A stretch of DNA of 64,000 nt from Bradyrhizobium sp. AZCC 2262 (GTDB lineage Bacteria; Pseudomonadota; Alphaproteobacteria; Rhizobiales; Xanthobacteraceae), in assembly GCF_036924535.1 (NCBI RefSeq), contig NZ_JAZHRT010000001.1, forward strand, positions 3,348,001 to 3,412,000, written 5' to 3'. The position numbers and the translations under genes were made by a program. Position 1 is the first letter of the stretch. Each line of letters starts with the position of its first letter. Below the pieces are notes generated by a model, which was not told where the DNA came from, did no database searches, and worked only from the letters and a program-made list of their open reading frames with translations. Positions 1-9,275 of this stretch are shown piece by piece.

Positions 1-709
1 GCGTCGTGATCGCGATGATGTTGCGCATCATCGGCAGAGTCACGTACCAGATCCGCTGCCACCAATTGGCGCCGTCGATCGCCGCGGCCTCATAAAGCTG
101 CTCGGGCACCGATTTCAGTGCAGCCAGATACATGATCATGAAGAATGGCGCACCATACCAGACGTTGACCAGGATGACCGAGAAGCGCGCCCAGGCGGCA
201 TCGCCGGTCCAGGGGATCGGTCCGATGCCGAAGAATGAAAGCGTATAGTTGAAGGCGCTGTAGGAGGGATCGAACAGCCAAAGCCAGGCGAGCGTGCTCA
301 TCGCCGGTGGAATAACCCACGGCACCAGCAGCATTCCACGCCACTTGCGTTGACCTTTAGCGGGAATGTTGTGAACGAAATGCGCGACGATAAAACCGAT
401 CAGCGCCTTGAAGGCGACGGCGGTGATGGCGAAGATGCACGATTGCTGCACCACCAGCCAAAACGTTTGCCGCTTGAACAGGAATTCAAAATTGCCCAAG
501 CCAACGAAGCGTTGCATTGACTTGTTCAGGGTCGCCAGATGCAGGGAGTAGAAAGCTGGATAAAGAACCAGAATTGCGATCAGGAGGATCAGCGGCAGAG
601 TCATGAGGAAAGCCGCGGTGGACTTTCGCTTCATGGCGGCTCGCAGGCTTGAGCGCCTTCGCGTGCCGGCACCAGCAATGCGGTTCGACTGAAGTGTGAC
701 ATCGACCAT
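1..709 (-). CDS. Sugar ABC transporter permease (MalF/UgpA type), 3' end missing
   Basis: Inner-membrane permease of a carbohydrate ABC importer. About 236 codons are present and the frame is open to the window edge, so the C terminus is missing. A basic N terminus leads into a first membrane helix around residues 35-50, with further hydrophobic segments. The cytoplasmic EAA loop that docks the ATPase is clear near the cut end: EAAAIDGANWWQRIWYVTLP. The ATG at 709 is preceded by GAGGA nine bases upstream. It lies 125 bp downstream of the binding-protein gene on the same strand, the usual order of such operons. The second permease and ATPase presumably lie beyond base 1. Confidence 0.88.
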   Translation of the reverse strand, partial: MVDVTLQSNRIAGAGTRRRSSLRAAMKRKSTAAFLMTLPLILLIAILVLYPAFYSLHLATLNKSMQRFVGLGNFEFLFKRQTFWLVVQQSCIFAITAVAFKALIGFIVAHFVHNIPAKGQRKWRGMLLVPWVIPPAMSTLAWLWLFDPSYSAFNYTLSFFGIGPIPWTGDAAWARFSVILVNVWYGAPFFMIMYLAALKSVPEQLYEAAAIDGANWWQRIWYVTLPMMRNIIAITT

Positions 710-834
710 GACGCATCGTCCTCGCCGGATGAATCACCGGGACGACGGCGCTTGCCGTTCCCTGGTGCTGACACAGTAATGAACCCGCGCCGCGGCGGCG
801 CGCTCGGATGGCCGCCGCAGCGAAGTCCTTTGCC

Positions 835-2175
835 TCAACTCCGCATGAAGCCTTCGCACTCGCTTTCTGCCCAGGCGAGTGTGCTTTCCATCTTTTCCCC
901 CTGACCATGGCGCAGGCACATTTTGGTGAGCGTGGCCTGCACGTAGATCTGCTGCGCGATCTTCGGCGGAGCCGGCGAGGCAGCGATCGACAGGGTTTGA
1001 TGGTTGAAGGGGTTGGGGTAGTGATAAAGAGTGCCCTTTGGCGGCCCTTCCTCGGCCCAGGTCTTCAGCGTCGTGAGTTTTTCGTATGCCGGCAGGTCGT
1101 ATCCGCCGCTGGCTGCAACGAGTTTCTCGATCGAGGTCGGCTGCGACAGATGCGTAATGAGGCTCTTCGCCGCCGCCTTGTTCTTGGAGAAACTCCACAC
1201 AGCCAGGAAGTAGGGAAGGTGCGGCGCAAAGCGACCTTTCGGTCCTTTCGGAAAACCGTGCGTCCAGCACTGTTCGGCCACCTGCGGTGCATCGCGCTTG
1301 GCGACAGCCCATGCGCTCGGCGGGTTCATGATCATGGCGCCCTTGCCTGACACCAGCCATCTGTTGTTCGAGGCATCATCCCATGCGCCGGCGTCGGGCG
1401 GCAGGAAGGCGATCAGCTTCTTGTAGTATTCGAGCGCCTGCCGCACCTCGTCGGTCTTGACCGTCAGGTTGCCCTTGGCATCGACAAGCTGCGCGCCGAA
1501 CGACTGGAAGATTGCGCCGGCCGTGTCGACGGAATCCGAAGTTTCGCCGAGACCTATTCCGAAGGGAACTCCGCCCTTGTGGCAGGCTTCCGCGGCCTTC
1601 AGGAAGGTGTCCATCGTCCAGTTGTCTGCCTTGGGCTGGGAGCCGGCGGGATACATTTCCTGCACGTCGATATTGGCGAATTTCTTCATCAGATCGATAC
1701 GGGTGCAGGGTCCCTTGATCTGGCTGCCGATGCAGAAGGGAACAGCATGCCATTTGCCATTGAGCTGGCCGAGATACTTCACCGTATCGTTGACCGCGCC
1801 GTTCTGCGCAATCAGCGGCGTCATGACGTCGTTCATCGGCTCGAGCAGTTCAGTTTGGGCGTGCGGCCACCAGGTCGGCATCGCCAGAATGTCATGGCCA
1901 GACTTCGCTTGAGCCTCGGCGGCGATGGTGATCTCGTTTTTCCTGCCGTTGCTGGTGATGTAGTCGATCTTGACTTCGACCTTCTCTTTCTCGGCCCATT
2001 CATTGACGAGATCGGTGCTTGCCTTGTTGGCGCCGGGTACCCAGTGATCCCAGAACCCCATCGAAAGGGTTCCTGCGGCATAGGCGCCGCGTATATAAGG
2101 CGCGGTTATGAGTGCTGCGGATGACAGCGCTGTCGCAGCAACGAATTGTCGGCGAGAAAGCTTCTTGCGTAGCAT
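835..2175 (-). CDS. Extracellular sugar-binding protein of an ABC transporter (family 1)
   Basis: Periplasmic solute-binding protein of 446 residues, a usual length for carbohydrate-binding family 1. The N terminus carries a twin-arginine signal (SRRQFVAATALSSAALIT) ending near AYA at about residue 33, so export by the Tat route is likely. The mature part begins GTLSMGFWDHWVPGANKAS and has the long alpha/beta layout of the family. The start is supported by GGGGAG just upstream of the ATG. It is first in the operon with the permease at 709-1. The substrate cannot be told from sequence; a sugar or polyol is expected. Confidence 0.88.
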   Translation of the reverse strand: MLRKKLSRRQFVAATALSSAALITAPYIRGAYAAGTLSMGFWDHWVPGANKASTDLVNEWAEKEKVEVKIDYITSNGRKNEITIAAEAQAKSGHDILAMPTWWPHAQTELLEPMNDVMTPLIAQNGAVNDTVKYLGQLNGKWHAVPFCIGSQIKGPCTRIDLMKKFANIDVQEMYPAGSQPKADNWTMDTFLKAAEACHKGGVPFGIGLGETSDSVDTAGAIFQSFGAQLVDAKGNLTVKTDEVRQALEYYKKLIAFLPPDAGAWDDASNNRWLVSGKGAMIMNPPSAWAVAKRDAPQVAEQCWTHGFPKGPKGRFAPHLPYFLAVWSFSKNKAAAKSLITHLSQPTSIEKLVAASGGYDLPAYEKLTTLKTWAEEGPPKGTLYHYPNPFNHQTLSIAASPAPPKIAQQIYVQATLTKMCLRHGQGEKMESTLAWAESECEGFMRS

Positions 2176-2584
2176 GACGTCTCCCCTTTGCTGAGCCAGA
2201 TTTTGCTTCTTGTTTTTCGTCTCCGTCTGGCGTGGAGCCGCAAGCAGACGGCAGGCCAGCGAAGATTTTGTAATCAGATCAGACCAGAATTGTTTGCATC
2301 TGTCGAGAAAACACAGCGGCTGCCGTCATTGAACTAACGTTGCGTGGAAATTCCGGGCAGCGGGAGCGACGATGTCATGCCTTTGGGATCGTCAATAATG
2401 GGCGCGGCAATATTGCGCCGCACACTTTGCTTCGATCCTGCCGAAGGGGGGGTGTGCGATTGCGCCGCAGCCGACCGATGGCACGTTTAACTGCTTCGCC
2501 CGAAGATGTTTCCTGCCGTGGAACCATGCGGCGCAACGGTGGACGAGTTCGGGGCGGAAACGATAGTTTAGGCGGCGAAGGATT
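2176..2584. other. Intergenic region between divergent genes
   Basis: This stretch separates the leftward binding-protein gene from the rightward LTXXQ gene, so it should hold both promoters. I see no convincing open frame, RNA gene or clear sigma-70 promoter. Its right end merges into the strong hairpin at 2585-2613. Confidence 0.5.
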
Positions 2585-2613
2585 CACGCGCGCCATTGCG
2601 AATGGCGCGCGTG
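2585..2613 (+). promoter_or_regulatory. Perfect 13-bp inverted repeat in the 5' leader of the LTXXQ gene
   Basis: The arms CACGCGCGCCATT and AATGGCGCGCGTG are exact reverse complements separated by GCG. The hairpin ends 33 bp before the ATG at 2647, inside the probable leader, with no T-run after it. It could be an operator, an RNA-stability stem or an attenuator. Confidence 0.5.
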
Positions 2614-2646
2614 GCACGTTTCTCGATCGACTATGGAGACCAGATA

Positions 2647-3444
2647 ATGACCCGTCCTCAGCAAATTGCGCCGATACTGTCGCGATTGCTTTTTGCGCTT
2701 GGCGCCATCCTCACGCTGGCCGTTGGCGCGTCTGCGACAGCGAACGCGCAGGGGCTGGTGCAGGGCGTGCAGCAGGGCGCACGCGAGGGTAACAAGGCTG
2801 CCGGTCCGGTCGGCGGCGTGTTGGGCGGGGCGATCGGCGGTGTCGTCGGGGTGGTCAGCGGCGTTACCGGTGTCTTGACCGGGGGCAATAACAAAGGCGG
2901 GCAGGCGCAGGCGGCAAGGGATGCCAAACAGGGTGAGGCTTCCAAGCAGGGTGAACCTTCCAAGCAAGGTGAGCCTTCCAAGCAGGGTGACACGCCGAAG
3001 CCGGCAAAGGGGAGCAAGGCTGCGAAGGCCGCCAAGCAGCAACAGCAGCAGCAGGCCGCCGTCCTCACCCAGGCCGGCGCGCCGCAACTGACGGCTGAAC
3101 AGATCGTCGCCAGCAGCGACGCCAATATCGAACGGATCAAGAAGGAGTTAAACCTCACGCCCGAACAGGAGAAGCATTGGACCGGGTTCAACAGTGCGAT
3201 GCACTATCTCGGTCATAATGGCGCCGACCGGCTCAATCTGCGCGTTGCGCGCGCCAAGCGCGATCCACCCGACGACATCATTGAGCAGATGCGCAACGAG
3301 GCCCAGTTCCTCAACGATCGCGCCGTCGACCAGCGCAGCGTGGCCGATGCGGCCGAACCGCTATTTGCCAGCCTGAACGACAAGCAAAAGGTGATTTTTA
3401 TTCAGGAAATGGTCAATCTGAGCCACGAGCGAGGGCTCGACTAG
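2647..3444 (+). CDS. Secreted Spy/CpxP-like (LTXXQ) protein with KQGEPS repeats
   Basis: Probable periplasmic protein of 265 residues with a cleavable signal peptide (LLFALGAILTLAVGASATANA). A glycine-rich stretch follows (GGVLGGAIGGVVGVVSGVTG), then a low-complexity linker made of four 18-bp units encoding KQGEPS variants and a Lys/Gln run. The C-terminal third has the paired LTXXQ-type motifs (LTPEQEKHW and LNDKQKVIF) typical of Spy/CpxP-like chaperones and metal-stress sensors. The ATG at 2647 is preferred over one at 2596 because GGAG precedes it and the signal peptide then begins correctly. It stands alone, convergent with the VOC gene. Function is inferred from the family only. Confidence 0.75.
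   Translation: MTRPQQIAPILSRLLFALGAILTLAVGASATANAQGLVQGVQQGAREGNKAAGPVGGVLGGAIGGVVGVVSGVTGVLTGGNNKGGQAQAARDAKQGEASKQGEPSKQGEPSKQGDTPKPAKGSKAAKAAKQQQQQQAAVLTQAGAPQLTAEQIVASSDANIERIKKELNLTPEQEKHWTGFNSAMHYLGHNGADRLNLRVARAKRDPPDDIIEQMRNEAQFLNDRAVDQRSVADAAEPLFASLNDKQKVIFIQEMVNLSHERGLD
2923..2994 (+). repeat. Four tandem 18-bp coding repeats
   Basis: Four consecutive 18-bp units resembling TCCAAGCAGGGTGARCCT encode a KQGEPS-type linker inside the LTXXQ protein. Units 2 and 3 are nearly identical; the first and last are more diverged. In-frame unit changes would alter linker length without breaking the gene. Confidence 0.8.
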
Positions 3445-3744
3445 CGGGCTCCACCGGGACGAATAGCCGGGTACGCATGCCCTGGGGTAGGTTGAAAGGC
3501 GCGGGCACCCGGCTACTCTGCCGCAGCGGCGCGGCTTCCCCAATCTCATTGCAATGATGAAGAAACCCTGACGGACTCGCGCCTTACTGATGGCTGACTT
3601 GCGGCGTTGTCGGGAACCTCATTCTTTCACGGGTAGTGTTGCACCTCAACATCAGGTGCGTCCTGGCGCGGCAGCGCCGAAAACACCAATTCGGCCGGCA
3701 TGGATGCGGCCGAATTGAGCTCGGTCTCCCCGCGGCACGAGGCC

Positions 3745-4146
3745 TCAGCTTTTCGGAAAGTTGAGCTCCACGCCGACGCCATCGGGATCGTAGAGGAAGA
3801 ACTGCGTGTCGCCGGTGCGCGGCACGATGCTCTCGCGGAATTGGACGCCTTTCGACTGCAGACGCTTGCGCATGCTCTCGACATCCGTCGCTGCAAAGGC
3901 AATGTGGTCAAGCCGGCCGGTATCCTCGTACTTCTTCTCGGTGCCGCGCACCACGATGCCCTCGCGCGGCTTGCGCGTGCCCATCAGATGCACCGTGGCT
4001 GATCCGCCGGAATAGAGCCAGTAACCGGGGAAATCGAGCGGCGGACGATCACCGTTTTCCAGACCCAGCACGTCGCAGTAGAAATCCTTGGTTCGCTCAA
4101 GGTCAGATGGTTCGATGGTGTAGTGCTGCAACCCGCCAAGTCCCAT
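3745..4146 (-). CDS. VOC (glyoxalase/dioxygenase superfamily) protein
   Basis: A 133-residue single VOC unit with two beta-alpha-beta-beta-beta modules. The metal-ligand positions look intact: an early His in GLQHYTIEPSDL, a second His in RLDHIAFAATDVESM and a terminal Glu in DGVGVELNFP. Such proteins are lyases, isomerases or ring-cleaving dioxygenases; the reaction cannot be assigned. It is last in a leftward operon after the MFS transporter and the flavin-dependent enzyme, 12 bp behind the latter, which suggests a role in catabolism of an aromatic or similar imported compound. The 300 bp to its left (3445-3744) hold no gene. Confidence 0.8.
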   Translation of the reverse strand: MGLGGLQHYTIEPSDLERTKDFYCDVLGLENGDRPPLDFPGYWLYSGGSATVHLMGTRKPREGIVVRGTEKKYEDTGRLDHIAFAATDVESMRKRLQSKGVQFRESIVPRTGDTQFFLYDPDGVGVELNFPKS

Positions 4147-4158
4147 GGTCGTTCTCCC

Positions 4159-5346
4159 CTATACAAAACTGAGGTCGGTATCGACGCCCATCATCCAGGC
4201 GCCGACGGTTTCAAAATGCCTGAGCTGGCCCTGCAGCTGCTGGGTCACGGTATGGATGTCGCGAAACCGGCGCTCCAGCGGGTGGTTCTCGAAGATCGCG
4301 GTGGCGCCTGCGGCGTTGTAGGCAAAGTCGACCGCCTCACGCGCCTTGTGAATGGCGTTGGTCGAGGCCATGCGGATGTTCATGCGCTGCGCCACGGTGA
4401 TGGTCGCGCCGGCGTTAAGATCCTTCCAGGTGTCGGCCATCGACTGCAGCACGTAACCGCGCGCGGCGCGGAGGTTGACTTCCGCCTGGGCGAGGTTGCT
4501 CTGAACCACGGCATTGTCGCGCAACGACAGCCTTGCGCCACGCGGCACCTTGTTGCGCATCGTCTCGACGAAGTTGTCGAGCGCGGTGCGGGCGATCCCG
4601 CAGGCGACGCCGGCAAAGCCCAGCTGGTAACAGGTGTGGTTACTCATGCGGTAGAGCGGACCGTTCTCGCGGCATTCGCGGTCGAACTCCCGGGTGATCG
4701 AATGATCGGAGCGAACGAAGAAATCGTTCAACGCGAACTGATCGCTGGCGGTGCCGCGCAACCCGACGGTGTTCCATATGTCGGTCCATTCGACGTCCTC
4801 GGATCGCACCAGCATGGTGCGCTCGAGCGGCGCGCCGTTGGCGTCGGATTTGGGCGAACCGTCGGCTGTGTAGATCGGGCAGTGCGCTCCCAGCCAGGTC
4901 GCATGTCGGCCACCGGATGCAAAGGACCACACCCCGGTTACCCTGTAGCCGCCCTCGCATTCGACCGCGCGAACCTTGGGGCCGGGGCCCCACGCCAGCA
5001 CCGCGCGCGGATCGCCGAAGATCGCCTGCGCCACCGGCAGGTCGAGGTAGGCCGCCGACATCGCGCAGCCGCCGGCCTGGCTAAGGCACCACGCGGTGGA
5101 GGCATCGGCTTTGGCGATGGTCTCGATGACGTGGAAGAAGGTCAGGGGATCGGTCTCGATCCCGTTGGCCGAGCGCGGCAATAGCAGACGGAACAGCTGC
5201 GCCTCGTGCAGTCTGTCGAGCACCGCCGGCGGCAGCCGGCGCGTATTCTCGATGTCGTCGGAAGCCGCCGCGACGTCGGCGCGAACGGCTTCGGCGCGGG
5301 CGATCACCGTCAGGTCGCCCGCCAGATCGGCAGAAGTGGCAATCAT
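4159..5346 (-). CDS. Acyl-CoA dehydrogenase-fold flavin monooxygenase (HsaA/DszC-like)
   Basis: A 395-residue protein of the acyl-CoA dehydrogenase superfamily. The layout is an alpha-helical N domain, a central beta domain (GYRVTGVWSFASGGRHATW) and a helical C domain ending in RDIHTVTQQLQGQL. The central part resembles group D two-component flavin monooxygenases such as HsaA and DszC more than true acyl-CoA dehydrogenases; I do not see the usual catalytic Glu arrangement of the latter. ATG 5346 is chosen because upstream codons overlap the MFS gene and lack family character. Its stop-to-start distance from the transporter gene is 11 bp, so they are co-transcribed. A reductase partner is not in the window. 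Confidence 0.75.
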   Translation of the reverse strand: MIATSADLAGDLTVIARAEAVRADVAAASDDIENTRRLPPAVLDRLHEAQLFRLLLPRSANGIETDPLTFFHVIETIAKADASTAWCLSQAGGCAMSAAYLDLPVAQAIFGDPRAVLAWGPGPKVRAVECEGGYRVTGVWSFASGGRHATWLGAHCPIYTADGSPKSDANGAPLERTMLVRSEDVEWTDIWNTVGLRGTASDQFALNDFFVRSDHSITREFDRECRENGPLYRMSNHTCYQLGFAGVACGIARTALDNFVETMRNKVPRGARLSLRDNAVVQSNLAQAEVNLRAARGYVLQSMADTWKDLNAGATITVAQRMNIRMASTNAIHKAREAVDFAYNAAGATAIFENHPLERRFRDIHTVTQQLQGQLRHFETVGAWMMGVDTDLSFV

Positions 5347-5357
5347 TGTATTCAAGA

Positions 5358-6761
5358 TTATGCCTGCCGAACTCTCGCTGTCGATAGATCCAGCCCGTCC
5401 GCCAGTTCCCGGTCGATCTGCTCGATCGACTTGCCCCTGGTTTCGAAGCCGATGAAATAATACACGATCCCGGCCATCAGGAACCAGCAACCGAGATAGA
5501 CGAAGGCTGCCGGAATCTGCGTCAGCGGCACGTCAGGCTTGAGGTAGTTGTTGGAGCCCACGATCAAGGCAAGCCCGACAGGTCCGATGATCTTGCCAAT
5601 GCCGCCAAAGCCATAGGCCGAACCCATACCGGTGGTTCGCAGATGCGAAGGCCAGACCTCGGCCGCATAAGGGCCGACAATGGCAAAGCCGCCATCGGCA
5701 AAGAAGAAGGTCACCGCGAGGATCAGCCAGAACGCCGACAGGCCGAACAGTGTCGCATCGTAATTGTATCCGGCCACGATGGTGAGGACGCCCGCGCCGA
5801 TGCCTAACAGCCCGCCCGAGGTGCGGCGTCCGAGCAACTCCGAGAAATAGGAGAAGGAGAGGCGGCCGATGAAGCCGGACACGCTGAGCAGGATCATCAT
5901 CTTGGCGGCTTCCTGCGGCGTCACCTTCAACAGCAGCACGAACAGCGACGGCGCCCAGAGCGTGATGCCGTAGACGCCGGTTTGCGCGCCGGCGTTGCCC
6001 AGCCAGGAGACCAGAAGGCTGCGCGGATATTTGAACAGATCGAACCAGCTCGTTTTGATGATCGGGCCGGCATCGGCCGCGGTCGGCAGCGGCAGCGCGG
6101 ACGGTTCCATCTGCAGCGCCCAAGCCAGCGACTTGCGCGCTTCCTCGTAACGGCCCTGGCGGCACAGCCAGCGCGGGCTCTCCGGCACCCAAAGCCGGAC
6201 CAGCAGGACCAAAAGCGCCGGAAGCACGCCGATCGCAAACAACAGCCGCCACTGATCGCTGCCCATCAAGGCTCCCATCACGGCGCCGAGTCCGACGCCA
6301 AGCGGGATGACGCAGGTCACGATACCGCCGACCCAACCGCGCTTGGAAGAGGGCATGAATTCCTGCACCAGCGGAAGGTCGACGCAATAGAGCCCGCCGA
6401 CGCCGGTGCCGACAAAGAAACGCATGACGGCAAGATAGATCCAGCCATTGTCAGGCGTGAAGTACAGCAGGCCGGTGGCGATCGAGAAGTTCAGTACGGT
6501 GCCGATGAACACCATGCGCCGGCCGATCCGATCGGCGAGCCAGCCCCAGACATAGGCGCCGATGATAGCGCCGATGCCGGAACTCATCAGCACGAAGGCC
6601 GATTGCCCGAAGGTCAGTTTCCAGGGTCCAATCAGGAAAGCCAGCACAAAGCCAATCAGGAAGTAATCGAAGAATTCGAGCGCATCGCCGATGATGGCGG
6701 CCATAAGGATCTTGATCTGGTTGCCGGTCAAACTCGTCCGGCGATCGAGTATCTCGAACAT
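5358..6761 (-). CDS. MFS transporter, sugar/aromatic-acid porter-like
   Basis: Inner-membrane secondary transporter of 467 residues with about 12 hydrophobic helices. The MFS motif A between helices 2 and 3 is present (GWLADRIGRR), as is the sugar-porter style PESPRWL after helix 6 and an acidic, Arg-rich C-terminal tail. The ATG follows an AGGCGCCGGGGGGAA leader with a strong ribosome site. First gene of the operon with the flavin enzyme and the VOC protein, so it probably imports their substrate. Substrate unknown. Confidence 0.85.
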   Translation of the reverse strand: MFEILDRRTSLTGNQIKILMAAIIGDALEFFDYFLIGFVLAFLIGPWKLTFGQSAFVLMSSGIGAIIGAYVWGWLADRIGRRMVFIGTVLNFSIATGLLYFTPDNGWIYLAVMRFFVGTGVGGLYCVDLPLVQEFMPSSKRGWVGGIVTCVIPLGVGLGAVMGALMGSDQWRLLFAIGVLPALLVLLVRLWVPESPRWLCRQGRYEEARKSLAWALQMEPSALPLPTAADAGPIIKTSWFDLFKYPRSLLVSWLGNAGAQTGVYGITLWAPSLFVLLLKVTPQEAAKMMILLSVSGFIGRLSFSYFSELLGRRTSGGLLGIGAGVLTIVAGYNYDATLFGLSAFWLILAVTFFFADGGFAIVGPYAAEVWPSHLRTTGMGSAYGFGGIGKIIGPVGLALIVGSNNYLKPDVPLTQIPAAFVYLGCWFLMAGIVYYFIGFETRGKSIEQIDRELADGLDLSTARVRQA

Positions 6762-7082
6762 GGCGTTCCCCCCGGCGCCTGTTTGTTTTGATCATTCCGA
6801 GCGGGCGTCGCGCCTGCGCACCGCCTATCCGCTAAGGGTATCGTGGCCGCCGCGAACGACAAGCCCAGGGAGACGCGGGGCACGTCTGCGCAGAAGCGAT
6901 GGAGAAGGTCATGCCGCCCCGCACAAACCGGAGCGCGAAAACAATTGCGCGAGCTGCTTAAATCATATGCAACCATTCTGCAGGCCGCACCTTTGTTCTG
7001 GTTTCTGCAGTGCACACGCCCGACTTATTTAAGGTTTTGTTGTTAGCTGTTGCCGTTTGGGCAGCATCCGGGACGGGACGGG
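6762..7082. other. Intergenic region between MFS and PilZ genes
   Basis: Divergent promoter region of 321 bp. No convincing frame or RNA gene is seen. An AT-rich stretch near 7015-7045 lies just before the PilZ gene and may contain its promoter. Confidence 0.4.
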
Positions 7083-7337
7083 ATGGAAGAGAAGCGAAAA
7101 TATCCACGAACGGAGATCGAAGAGCCGGCCTATGTTTCGTCAGGCGGTTCCGTGATGCGCTGCGTGGTTCGAAATATCTCGCACGAGGGCGCGGCGATCG
7201 ATGTCGAGAACGTCGCCTTCGTCCCACAGCGCTTTCGCCTGGTGATGGCAAAGAATTCCTCGGTCGTGCATGAATGCAGGATCGCCTGGATCCAGAAAAA
7301 CCGTATCGGTCTGACCTTCATAAACGTCGCGGAATAA
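7083..7337 (+). CDS. Small PilZ-domain protein
   Basis: An 84-residue stand-alone PilZ domain, the cyclic-di-GMP receptor fold. Both binding signatures can be read: the basic N-terminal motif EKRKYPRTEIEE (RxxxR type) and the D/NxSxxG motif as NISHEGAAI. The ATG at 7083 follows a GGGACGGGACGG leader; a TTG at 7050 would add residues outside the domain. It is monocistronic and convergent with the Bug-protein gene. Proteins of this size usually act on motility, surface polysaccharide or transcription partners; none is identifiable here. Confidence 0.85.
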   Translation: MEEKRKYPRTEIEEPAYVSSGGSVMRCVVRNISHEGAAIDVENVAFVPQRFRLVMAKNSSVVHECRIAWIQKNRIGLTFINVAE

Positions 7338-7402
7338 CCGCAATCGAACGAGGGACGCTGAGCGCAATCCGGCAGGGATGGAGACGACGGCGCTTGCCCG
7401 GA

Positions 7403-8371
7403 TTACTCGATCCTCAGCTTCGCATCGCTTACCACCTTGCCCCACTTTTCGATTTCCAGCTTGATGCGTGCGCCGAACTGATCCGGCGTATTCGCAACTG
7501 CCTTGAAGCCGAGCCCTGCGAGACGCTCCTTCACGTCGGGCTGGGTGACGGCCTTGGCTATTTCGCGATACAGCAGGTCTACGATTTCCTTCGGCGTCCC
7601 AGCCGGCGCCACAATGCCGGTGAGCGTGTCGGCCTCCTGATCCTTGATGCCCTGTTCGGCGAAGGTCGGCACGTCAGGCATCCCGGCGGCGCGCTCGGCT
7701 GAGGCGACACCAAGCGCCCGCAGTTGTCCGCTCTGCACCGCTGAAAGGGCAGGCGGCAGCGCCGTGAAGGCGATCGGCGTATGCCCGCCGATCGTTGCCT
7801 GGATCGCCGGCGCGGCGCCCGTGAACGGCACGTGCACCAGGTCGAGCTTGAAAGCCAGCCGGAACAGTTCGCCTCCCAGATGCGGCGTCGAACCGACACC
7901 GGGACCGGCAAAGCTGTATTTGCCAGGATTGTCCCGGATGAGCTGAACCAGCTCCGGTATCGTTTTCGCCGGCACCTGCGGATTGACCACGACGACATTC
8001 GGAGAAACCGCGACCAAGGTGACCGGCGTGAAGTCCTTGATCGGGTCGTACGGCACCTTGGCGTAAAGACTGGGGTTTACGACGAAGCCGGTACTGATCA
8101 CCATGATGGTGTAGCCGTCGGGCGTCACGCGCGCGACCTGGCCGGCCGCGGTGTTGCCGCCCGCGCCGCCGATATTTTCAACAAAGAACTGATGGCCGAG
8201 ATTATCGGAGAGTTTCTGCGCGACGAGACGCGCGATTACATCGGTCGGTCCGCCGGCCGGGAACCCGACCACGACGCGCACCGGCTTGTTCGGATAACCT
8301 TGCGCCGTAGACGCTGTGACCCAGGCCACCACCCCCATGGCTGCGAGCAATACGCGCAAGACGGCGGCCAT
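7403..8371 (-). CDS. Bug-family (TctC) tripartite tricarboxylate transporter binding protein
   Basis: Periplasmic binding protein of 322 residues, a normal length. It has a signal peptide (RVLLAAMGVVAWVTASTAQG), the family opening YPNKPVRVVVGFPAGGPTDV and the glycine-rich ligand loop ENIGGAGGNTAA. Bug proteins bind carboxylates or related small molecules. No TctA/TctB membrane genes are adjacent, which is common for orphan Bug proteins in this group. The DsbA-like gene lies upstream on the same strand, 84 bp away. Confidence 0.88.
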   Translation of the reverse strand: MAAVLRVLLAAMGVVAWVTASTAQGYPNKPVRVVVGFPAGGPTDVIARLVAQKLSDNLGHQFFVENIGGAGGNTAAGQVARVTPDGYTIMVISTGFVVNPSLYAKVPYDPIKDFTPVTLVAVSPNVVVVNPQVPAKTIPELVQLIRDNPGKYSFAGPGVGSTPHLGGELFRLAFKLDLVHVPFTGAAPAIQATIGGHTPIAFTALPPALSAVQSGQLRALGVASAERAAGMPDVPTFAEQGIKDQEADTLTGIVAPAGTPKEIVDLLYREIAKAVTQPDVKERLAGLGFKAVANTPDQFGARIKLEIEKWGKVVSDAKLRIE

Positions 8372-8454
8372 GGCATTCCCCCCAATATGTTTGTTGGCAC
8401 CATCTTCGGCGACTGCGCCGCGCCGGACAAGAGAAAAGCAGCGCCGCTCGCCCG

Positions 8455-9090
8455 TTACTTCTTCAACAGCGGCTTGATCCGCTCTTCCAGCTCCTCGAAC
8501 GGCATCGAGCCCTGCACCCGCACACCGTTAAGAAAGAAGGTCGGCGTCGAGGTGACCTTCAATTCCTGAACGGCGTATTGCTGGTCGGCGGTCAGCTTGT
8601 CGAACTGTGCCTGGTCTTGCTCGCAGGTCTCAACGTCCCGTTCGTTCATTCCGTGCTGCTTGCCGACATAGATCAGCGTATCCTTGGTTTGCGCCATCAG
8701 GCGGTCCTGCAGCTTGAACAGGGTCTCGACCGCGCTGAGGTATTTTTCGGAATCGCCGTTGCCGATGCAGCGCGCCAGTATCGAAGCGGCGGCGGCCTTG
8801 ATGTCGAGCGGAAATTCGCGGAACACGAAACGCACCTTGCCGGTATCGATATATTTCGACCGCAGCATCGGGAACACATTCTGGCCGAAGGCTGCGCAAT
8901 GCGGGCAACTCATCGACGAATATTCGGTGAGGGTGATCGGCGCCTTCGCAGATCCGATTGCAATGTCCGGCAGCGATACCGGTTTGGCGACCGCTGCGGC
9001 GATCGCGCTTTGCGCGATGGCTGAACCTGGGAAAGCCGGCGATGCGAAAGCGAAGAGGACGATGAAGGCGATGCAGTGACGAACGTTCAA
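8455..9090 (-). CDS. DsbA-family thiol-disulfide oxidoreductase
   Basis: Secreted thioredoxin-fold protein of 211 residues with a signal peptide (IAFIVLFAFASPAFPGSAIA). The active site is C62-P-H-C65 in SSMSCPHCAAFGQNVFP, followed by the long helical insertion of DsbA-type proteins and the cis-Pro loop TSTPTFFLNGVRV. It probably oxidises or isomerises disulfides in periplasmic proteins. It is divergent from the aminotransferase gene and upstream of the Bug protein; no functional link to either is evident. Confidence 0.88.
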   Translation of the reverse strand: MNVRHCIAFIVLFAFASPAFPGSAIAQSAIAAAVAKPVSLPDIAIGSAKAPITLTEYSSMSCPHCAAFGQNVFPMLRSKYIDTGKVRFVFREFPLDIKAAAASILARCIGNGDSEKYLSAVETLFKLQDRLMAQTKDTLIYVGKQHGMNERDVETCEQDQAQFDKLTADQQYAVQELKVTSTPTFFLNGVRVQGSMPFEELEERIKPLLKK

Positions 9091-9275
9091 CGGTTACTCC
9101 GAAACGAACTGGCGAGAAGTGGCAAGCCGTCATGTCCGCCAATTCTACTGGTTTTGCGAACCAAAAGCCACCTAACCTGACTGCGATCGGAGTTGACCGT
9201 GAGTTGTTGGCGATCCAATCATGGGCGGCGACAGGAAGCGCAAGGCAAACCCTGCAAACCAGACAAGAGAACGTG

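Noticed and set aside
2923..2994. A CRISPR-like array
   Set aside because: The 18-bp units are contiguous without spacers and encode a linker in frame. No array with unique spacers was seen anywhere in the window.
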